This document shows, piece by piece, positions 58,590 through 64,000 of a DNA stretch of 64,000 nucleotides. The stretch spans positions 34,951-98,950 of the forward strand of contig CAKTTB010000007.1 of NCBI GenBank assembly GCA_934613505.1, written 5' to 3'. Positions within the stretch are counted from its first letter, which is position 1. Each line of letters begins with the position of its first letter. The DNA is from an uncultured Oscillospiraceae bacterium. Its GTDB lineage: Bacteria; Bacillota; Clostridia; Oscillospirales; Oscillospiraceae. The position numbers and the translations under genes are program-made. The notes under the pieces are model-generated. The model had not been told where the DNA came from and did no database searches. It was given only the letters and a program-made list of their open reading frames with translations.

Positions 58590-59762
58590 ATGAATAAATC
58601 TCTGCAAAATGTAATGGAATCTCTCAAGCCCGACCTGCTCCGATTCGTTCAGAAGATGGTCGCAGCAAAGAGCTACACCGGAAACGAAAAGGCCGCCGCT
58701 GAGCTGGCCTATCAGGAAATGCTCCGGCTGAATTTTGACCAGGCCTATATCGACGAGATCGGCAACGCTGTCGGAATCATTGGAAACGGACCGACAACCG
58801 TCTTTTTTGACGGCCATATCGACACGGTAAAGGCATTGCCCAAGGAGTGGGCTTTTAACCCCTGGGCCGGTGATATCATCGACGGTTTTGTTCGCGGCCG
58901 CGGTTCCACGGATATGAAAGCCTCTATCTGCGCCGCTGTTTATGGCGCTTGGGCCGCGCGGGAACTTGGATACGACGCGGGCAAGACAATCATTGTCAGC
59001 TGCTCCGTGATGGAAGAGGATTTTGAAGGTGTCGCCGTCAATTATGAGCTGAAGCATCTGCCCGTCAAGCCGGATTTCGCCGTCATCTGCGAGCCGACCC
59101 ATCTGCAGATCAGCAACGGTCATTACGGACGCGCGCTGTTTGAGATCACATCGCTCGGAAAAGGGATCCACGCCAGCCGTCACCAGATGGGCGATAATGC
59201 GCTCAACAAAATTCTCCCCGTCATCGAACGTGTGGAGCAACTCGGCAAAAAACTGCTTGCCGCGGGTGACGCCGTCGGCTCGATCGCTTCCACCCAGTTG
59301 GAGACCGATTCAATGTCCATCAATACCATCCCCGGTCGCGCTGTCCTCACTGTGGATCGCCGGATCGCATACACCGAAACGGAAGAGCTCATCACGAAGG
59401 AAATGGATGCTCTGTGTGCCGAGATCCCCGATACGGCATGGAAGGTTGTCGAAGCACAAGCCGTTAGCTGGACCGGAATAACCGCTCCTTACCGCAATTT
59501 CATCAACAGTTGGAGGACCCCGGAGGATCATCCGCTTGTACGCGCGGCATGCGCTACGCTCGAAGCACTGGGGCATCCGCCGGTCGTTTATCGCCGCGAC
59601 GGCTGCACAAACGGCTGGGTCACCTGCGGTCAGGAAAAGATCCCGACGATCATCTTTGGCGCAGGACACGAAAAAAATGCGCATGTCATCAACGAGACCT
59701 GCCCCATTGACCAGATCCTTACCGCCTGCAGCTTCTATGCACAGCTGGAAAACGAACTGTAA
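58590..59762 (+). CDS. M20-family peptidase/deacylase, YgeY/ArgE-like
   Basis: A 390-residue M20 enzyme: FFDGHIDTVKALPKEWAFNP (His ligand and catalytic Asp), VRGRGSTDMKASI (bridging Asp), SVMEEDFEGVAV (catalytic Glu-Glu), CEPTHLQISNGHYGR, GIHASRHQMGDNA lid and FGAGHEKNAHVINE (last His). The pattern resembles YgeY/DapE/ArgE hydrolases. It would split a dipeptide or N-acyl amino acid released by the preceding enzymes. It is the fourth peptidase in the sigma-54 cluster. Confidence 0.9.
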   Translation: MNKSLQNVMESLKPDLLRFVQKMVAAKSYTGNEKAAAELAYQEMLRLNFDQAYIDEIGNAVGIIGNGPTTVFFDGHIDTVKALPKEWAFNPWAGDIIDGFVRGRGSTDMKASICAAVYGAWAARELGYDAGKTIIVSCSVMEEDFEGVAVNYELKHLPVKPDFAVICEPTHLQISNGHYGRALFEITSLGKGIHASRHQMGDNALNKILPVIERVEQLGKKLLAAGDAVGSIASTQLETDSMSINTIPGRAVLTVDRRIAYTETEELITKEMDALCAEIPDTAWKVVEAQAVSWTGITAPYRNFINSWRTPEDHPLVRAACATLEALGHPPVVYRRDGCTNGWVTCGQEKIPTIIFGAGHEKNAHVINETCPIDQILTACSFYAQLENEL

Positions 59763-59818
59763 TCACGAAAACTGTTTCACCGATACCACAAGATATCATA
59801 CATATCAGGTATTACACT

Positions 59819-60379
59819 ATGAAAGAACTACTCACAATCTACACCACATTTTTTAAAATGGGTGCCGTCACGTTTGGGGGCGGCTATGCGATGCTGCCGA
59901 TTCTGCGGCGGGAGGTCGTACAGAAGCACCAGTGGGCCGACGAAGAGACCGTCATGGACTTCTACGCGCTCAGTCAGGGCCTGCCCGGCATCATCGCCAT
60001 CAACGTCTCCACGTTCATCGGCTACCGCCAGAAAAAAGTCCCCGGTGCGGTCGCGGCCGCCCTCGGCATGGTCTCGCCCTGCATCATCATCATTTCCATC
60101 ATCGCCGCCTTCCTGTCCAATTTTCAGGATAATCTCTACGTCAAGCACGCGCTGGCCGGCGTCTCCGTCTGTGTGGCAGCCCTCATCCTCGACGCCGTGC
60201 TCAACATGTGGAAAAAAGGCGTCAAGGACGTGCCCGGCATCATCATCTGTCTCGCCATGCTCGCCCTGAGCCTGTTCAGCAGCATCTCCCCCATCCTTCT
60301 TGTCATCGCCTGCGCCCTGCTCGGCATCGGCATCGGCTCCATAAAACGCCGTGCACATAAGGAGGATAATGTGGTATGA
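59819..60379 (+). CDS. Chromate transporter-type protein, N-half (ChrA, CHR superfamily)
   Basis: A 186-residue CHR protein with the motif FFKMGAVTFGGGYAMLPILRREVV and FYALSQGLPGIIAINVSTFIGYR, then about five helices. It is one half of a split ChrA; the other half follows with a 4-base overlap. Such pairs in gut Firmicutes are rarely proved to move chromate, and an organic or other anion is possible. In this cluster it could export a product or balance charge. Confidence 0.9.
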   Translation: MKELLTIYTTFFKMGAVTFGGGYAMLPILRREVVQKHQWADEETVMDFYALSQGLPGIIAINVSTFIGYRQKKVPGAVAAALGMVSPCIIIISIIAAFLSNFQDNLYVKHALAGVSVCVAALILDAVLNMWKKGVKDVPGIIICLAMLALSLFSSISPILLVIACALLGIGIGSIKRRAHKEDNVV

Positions 60380-60939
60380 TCTATCTGAAGCTATTCTGGG
60401 AATTTCTGCAGATCGGCCTGTTCGCCGTCGGCGGCGGCATGGCCACACTCCCGTTCCTGCAGCGGCTGAGCGCGTCGACCGGCTGGTTCAGTCAGGCGCT
60501 CATCACCGACATGATCGCCATCTCCGAATCCACCCCCGGTCCCATCGGCATCAACATGGCGACCTACGTCGGCTTCTCCGTCGCAGGCGTGCTCGGCGGC
60601 ATCGTCGCCACGATGGGCGAGATCATCCCGTCGATCATCATCGTCTGCATCGTGTCCAACTGCCTCGCCCGCTTCCGCGGCAGCAATCTGGTCAGCGACA
60701 TGTTCTACGGGCTCCGCCCGGCCGTCACCGGCCTCATCGCCGCGGCCGGCATCAGCGTCGTTCAGGCGTCCATGCTGCACGTTTCCCTTTACGAGCAGAC
60801 CGGCAAGCTCCTGGACCTGCTGGATCTCAAGAAGCTGATCTATTTTGTGGTCGTTTTCATTGCCATCCGCAAGTTCAAGAAGCATCCCATCCTTTACATC
60901 GCCATCTCGGCAGGACTTGGCATTCTGCTTTCCTTCTGA
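60376..60939 (+). CDS. Chromate transporter-type protein, C-half (ChrA, CHR superfamily)
   Basis: A 187-residue CHR protein: FLQIGLFAVGGGMATLPFL and AISESTPGPIGINMATYVGF, then about five helices. It overlaps its partner by 4 bases; together they equal one full-length ChrA in inverse-topology halves. Confidence 0.9.
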   Translation: MIYLKLFWEFLQIGLFAVGGGMATLPFLQRLSASTGWFSQALITDMIAISESTPGPIGINMATYVGFSVAGVLGGIVATMGEIIPSIIIVCIVSNCLARFRGSNLVSDMFYGLRPAVTGLIAAAGISVVQASMLHVSLYEQTGKLLDLLDLKKLIYFVVVFIAIRKFKKHPILYIAISAGLGILLSF

Positions 60940-60972
60940 TCCCATTCATTCCGGCTCTTGGAGGTAGCTCTT

Positions 60973-62349
60973 ATGGAACTTGGCCTTTCTCAGCAGCTCG
61001 ATACCCGGCTCCTTCTGACGCAGAGCATGCTGCAGTCGCTGCGCGTGCTGCAGATGAATCTGGTCGATCTGCGCGACTACGTGCTGGAGGCGACGCTCTC
61101 CAACCCCGTCGTGGAGCTGCAGGATCAGGCCCCCGCCGCCGCGCTTCCGCTCCATCGGGAGCCGGACGCGCCGCCCGACGATTCCAACCTTGCGTTCCTG
61201 CAGAATGACACCGGCTTTTCCGTCTCTGCCGACAAGGATCAGAAGCGCCGCTTCCTTGAGAGCATCCCCGCCCCCGGCCAGTCCTTTACCGAGATGCTGC
61301 TCGAGCAGCTGCACCAGCTGCCCGGCGTCTGTCCCGCCCTGCGGCGCTCCGCCGCCTATATCATCCGGTGTCTGAACAGCCGCGGATACCTCGACACCGA
61401 CCTTTCCGTGCTGGCCGCCGATCTCGGCGTTCCCGCAGAGCAGGTCGACGAAGCGCTGCGGCTCGTGCAGAGCCTGCAGCCCACCGGCGTCGGCGCAAGG
61501 TCGCTTTCCGAGTGCCTGCTGCTCCAGATCCCCCGGAGCAGCCCCCAATACGCGCAGGCCGCGCAGCTTCTGCGCGAGGGCCTGCAGGAGCTGGCGCGGC
61601 GCGATTACACAAAGATCGCGCGGCTGCTCCACTGCTCCTCCAATGAGGCCCGGCAGCTGTGCCTTCTGATCTACAATCTGAATCCGATCCCCTCGCAGGG
61701 CTTCGGCGCAGAGCTGCAGACGGTCTACCAGATCCCGGAGGCACATATCCACGTCGCGTCCGGCCAGATCCTTGTCGAGCTGAACCGGTCGTTCCTGCCC
61801 GGCATCGTCCTCAATCAGGAGATCTGCCAATATGTCGACGAGCACGGCTCCCGGGAGGACCGGCAGTATCTGAAGAAAAATCAGGCCGAGGCCCAGCAGC
61901 TGCAGCAGTGCGTCAGCAGCCGCTGGAGCACACTGGAGCTGGTCCTGCGGGAGATCATCCGGACCCAGCAGAACTTTTTCCTTCACCGCGCCCCGATGCA
62001 GCCGCTGAGCATGCAGGAGCTTGCCGACCGTCTCGGCATGCATATCTCCACGATCAGCCGCACGGTGAGCGGTAAATACATCGAATTTCGCGGCGCAAGT
62101 CTTCCGCTCCGTTCCTTCTTCGTCGCCGGTGTCGCCGGCACGGACGACCAGCTTTCCACCGATCATGTCAAGCAGCAGATCGCGAAGCTGGTCCGGGAAG
62201 AGCAGCCCGACCATCCGCTCTCCGACGAGCAAATCCGGCTCCTGCTTCTGGACAGGAACATCCCGGTCAGCCGCCGCACTATCGCCAAATACCGGCTGCA
62301 GCTTGGCATTGCCGCCTCGTCGGAGCGCCGCCGGAAACACGGTTTCTAA
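60973..62349 (+). CDS. rpoN: RNA polymerase sigma-54 factor
   Basis: A 458-residue RpoN; ATG 60973 follows TTGGAGGTAGC. Region I is Gln/Leu-rich (LSQQLDTRLLLTQSMLQSLRVLQMN); an acidic short region II follows; the core-binding domain has RRSAAYIIRCLNSRGYLD and LQPTGVGARSLSECLLLQI. The C-terminus has the HTH (MHISTISRTVSGKYIEF) and the RpoN box SRRTIAKYR (433-441). It lies in the same direction as, and 34 bases after, the chrA pair, so the cluster's own sigma factor is encoded at its end. Confidence 0.95.
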   Translation: MELGLSQQLDTRLLLTQSMLQSLRVLQMNLVDLRDYVLEATLSNPVVELQDQAPAAALPLHREPDAPPDDSNLAFLQNDTGFSVSADKDQKRRFLESIPAPGQSFTEMLLEQLHQLPGVCPALRRSAAYIIRCLNSRGYLDTDLSVLAADLGVPAEQVDEALRLVQSLQPTGVGARSLSECLLLQIPRSSPQYAQAAQLLREGLQELARRDYTKIARLLHCSSNEARQLCLLIYNLNPIPSQGFGAELQTVYQIPEAHIHVASGQILVELNRSFLPGIVLNQEICQYVDEHGSREDRQYLKKNQAEAQQLQQCVSSRWSTLELVLREIIRTQQNFFLHRAPMQPLSMQELADRLGMHISTISRTVSGKYIEFRGASLPLRSFFVAGVAGTDDQLSTDHVKQQIAKLVREEQPDHPLSDEQIRLLLLDRNIPVSRRTIAKYRLQLGIAASSERRRKHGF

Positions 62350-62390
62350 CCCACAACCAACATTCGTATCTATATGAGGGAGCATTCAAT

Positions 62391-63869
62391 ATGAGCAAGA
62401 TCGATCTTACCATCAACAAGGAAGGCCTGGCGCATAACATCCAGAAGGCCAAGGAAAACAACATCATCATCCCGACCATCGCGCAGATGCAGAACCCGGA
62501 CCTGATCCCGGAGAAGATCAAGGAAAAGCTGACGCACACCGGCCTGTGGGACGTTGACCCGGTCAACCTGTTCCGCATCAGCTGGCACAACGAAGCCAAG
62601 GAGTCCGGCGGCCTGTACCAGAAGACCCCGAACTACGTCGAGATCCCGTCCTCCGTCTCCGGCGTTCCCTGCCGTATCCTTGCCATGTCCGGCAAGTGGT
62701 TCCCGACCGGCTGCCATAAGGTCGGCGCATCCTTCGGCTGCCTGGCTCCGCGTCTCGTGACCGGTCAGTTCGACGCTACCTATCATCACGCTGTCTGGCC
62801 CTCCACCGGCAACTACTGCCGCGGCGGCGCGTTCAACTCCAAGCTGCTGGCCTGCGACTCCGTCGCCATCCTGCCGCAGGATATGTCCAAGGAACGCTTT
62901 GACTGGCTGAAGACCATCGCCGGCCAGATCATCGCCACCCCGGGCTGCGAGTCCAACGTCAAGGAGATCTTCGACAAGACCTGGGAGCTCAAGCAGGATC
63001 CCAGCATGATGATCTTCAACCAGTTTGCCGAGATGGGCAACCCCCTGTGGCACTACAATGTCACCGGCTACGCTCTGAGCGATCTGTTTGAGAACGTGAA
63101 GAAGCCCGGCCAGAGACTTGCCGGCGCCTGCTTCACCTCCGGCTCCGCCGGCACGATGTCCGCGGGCGACCTCCTCAAGGAGCGCTATCCGGGCATGAAG
63201 CTGGCAGTCGGCGAAGCGCTGCAGTGCCCGACCATTCTGGATAACGGCTTCGGCGGCCACCGCATCGAAGGCATCGGCGACAAGCACATCCCCTGGGTCC
63301 ATAACGTCAAGAACACCGACATGGTCATTGACATTGACGACGAAGATTCCCAGCGCCTGCTCCGCCTGTTCAACTGCAAGGAAGGCCAGGCGTACCTCAA
63401 GTCCCTCGGCCTGTCGGGCGAGCAGATCGAGAAGTTCACGTGGATGGGCATTTCCGGCATCGCAAACGTTCTGTGCTGCATCAAGATGGCCAAGTTCTAT
63501 GAGCTGACCGAGGATGACGTCGTTGTTACCGTTCTGACTGACTCCGCCGTCATGTACAAGTCCCGTGTCGAAGAGCTCAACGAGATGTACGGTGCCTACT
63601 CCGCACAGGCTGCCGAGCTGGATCACAACCTGCACATGCTGAACCTCAAGACCGACAACATGATGGAGCTGACGTATCCGGAGCGCAAGCGCGTGCACAA
63701 CCTGAAGTATTACACCTGGGTCGAGCAGCAGGGCATGACGGTCGAAGACCTCAACGCCCAGTGGTACGACACCAAGAACACCTGGGACGCCGTCCATGCC
63801 CAGGCCAAGGAGCTCGACGAGCTGATCAACGCCTTCAACGACGAAGTCGGCCTGCTGAAGGCACTGTAA
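62391..63869 (+). CDS. PLP-dependent enzyme of the cysteine synthase/threonine synthase fold
   Basis: A 492-residue fold-type II PLP protein. GCHKVGASFGC (K110) is the likely Schiff-base lysine; FTSGSAGTMSAGDLLKERYPG is the phosphate-binding loop, and GISGIANVLCCIKMAKFY lies near the C-terminus. It is much longer than cysteine synthase (~310), with an N-terminal extension (~1-70) and a ~70-residue C-terminal region. I cannot name the reaction. It is followed 15 bases later by serC, so a role in serine or O-phosphoserine conversion is plausible. Confidence 0.85.
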   Translation: MSKIDLTINKEGLAHNIQKAKENNIIIPTIAQMQNPDLIPEKIKEKLTHTGLWDVDPVNLFRISWHNEAKESGGLYQKTPNYVEIPSSVSGVPCRILAMSGKWFPTGCHKVGASFGCLAPRLVTGQFDATYHHAVWPSTGNYCRGGAFNSKLLACDSVAILPQDMSKERFDWLKTIAGQIIATPGCESNVKEIFDKTWELKQDPSMMIFNQFAEMGNPLWHYNVTGYALSDLFENVKKPGQRLAGACFTSGSAGTMSAGDLLKERYPGMKLAVGEALQCPTILDNGFGGHRIEGIGDKHIPWVHNVKNTDMVIDIDDEDSQRLLRLFNCKEGQAYLKSLGLSGEQIEKFTWMGISGIANVLCCIKMAKFYELTEDDVVVTVLTDSAVMYKSRVEELNEMYGAYSAQAAELDHNLHMLNLKTDNMMELTYPERKRVHNLKYYTWVEQQGMTVEDLNAQWYDTKNTWDAVHAQAKELDELINAFNDEVGLLKAL

Positions 63870-63884
63870 GAGGAGGAGAGTATC

Positions 63885-64000
63885 ATGAAATACGGTCGTA
63901 CTTTTAACTTCTCTGCCGGTCCCGCGATGATGCCGGAACCCGTGCTGGAGGAGATCCGCGACGAAATGATGAACTACCGCGGCAGCGGCATGTGCGTCAT
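63885..64000 (+). CDS. serC: Phosphoserine aminotransferase, 5' end
   Basis: The first ~38 codons (RTFNFSAGPAMMPEPVLEEI...YRGSGMCV) are the canonical SerC N-terminus; the rest lies beyond the window. ATG 63885 follows AAGAGGAGGAGAGTATC. SerC makes O-phosphoserine from 3-phosphohydroxypyruvate. Confidence 0.92.
   Translation, partial: MKYGRTFNFSAGPAMMPEPVLEEIRDEMMNYRGSGMCV

Noticed and set aside
1..64000. CRISPR arrays, prophage structural genes, secondary-metabolite synthases
   Set aside because: No regularly spaced direct repeats, capsid/tail genes or large modular synthases were seen.

Overview
The window reads as a chromosome segment of a GC-rich, endospore-forming member of the Clostridia. 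Sporulation genes (SpoVAC, an M50 protease of the SpoIVFB type, SpoIID-like/peptidoglycan-binding proteins), many amino-acid and peptide utilisation genes, an [FeFe]-hydrogenase remnant and the gene style suggest an Oscillospiraceae-like gut anaerobe. This placement is inference from gene content and composition; no marker gene fixes the species.

Layout. 0-5 kb: a truncated RpiR-type regulator, a flavodoxin-like reductase, and a tight three-gene operon (response regulator, membrane histidine kinase, polysaccharide deacetylase). 5-17 kb: a repeat-rich spacer, a GT4 glycosyltransferase, SpoVAC, a spore/cortex-type cluster with five peptidoglycan-binding repeats over two reading frames, a divergent acetate kinase, a tandem-domain ThyX, the TIGR03936/TIGR03960 radical-SAM pair, a GNAT enzyme, a YitT protein and a minimal SpoIVFA/SpoIVFB-like pair. 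17.2-20.8 kb: a tRNA-Pro(CGG) with a consensus promoter, followed by a decayed integration site. It holds an integrase cut off by an IS3-family fragment, a second integrase frameshifted at its catalytic tyrosine, and an ogt gene with an in-frame amber codon.

20.8-29.4 kb is one leftward peptide operon: GntR regulator, OppBCDF-type ABC transporter, an M19-like dipeptidase without the usual metal ligands, an oligopeptide-binding lipoprotein and a prolidase-like amidohydrolase. RidA and an S9 peptidase follow. 32.2-40.3 kb is a second leftward operon: an Fbp/PotABC-type ABC importer, a beta-CASP metallo-beta-lactamase protein, a small DUF4177-like protein, Ppx and Ppk. It appears to join an importer to polyphosphate turnover. 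40.4-45.9 kb: a LysR regulator opposite a permease, an AbgA-like M20 hydrolase and a D-aminoacylase. 46-48.9 kb: a beta-helix lipoprotein, then a gene graveyard (nucleotidyltransferase, phosphoesterase and [FeFe]-hydrogenase remnants) holding a 168-bp MITE-like element.

48.9-62.4 kb is the most interesting region. An M20 peptidase with two membrane proteins is transcribed leftward. Facing it is a sigma-54 activator, then a terminator with nested enhancer-like palindromes, a good -24/-12 promoter, and a run of genes: Nramp-fold transporter, M24 Xaa-Pro peptidase, two M29-family paralogs, M20 peptidase, split ChrA pair, and RpoN (sigma-54) itself. The Nramp-fold protein lacks the metal-binding motifs, so I infer that it carries an organic substrate, perhaps a small peptide, which the peptidases then split. 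The window ends with a PLP enzyme and the start of serC.
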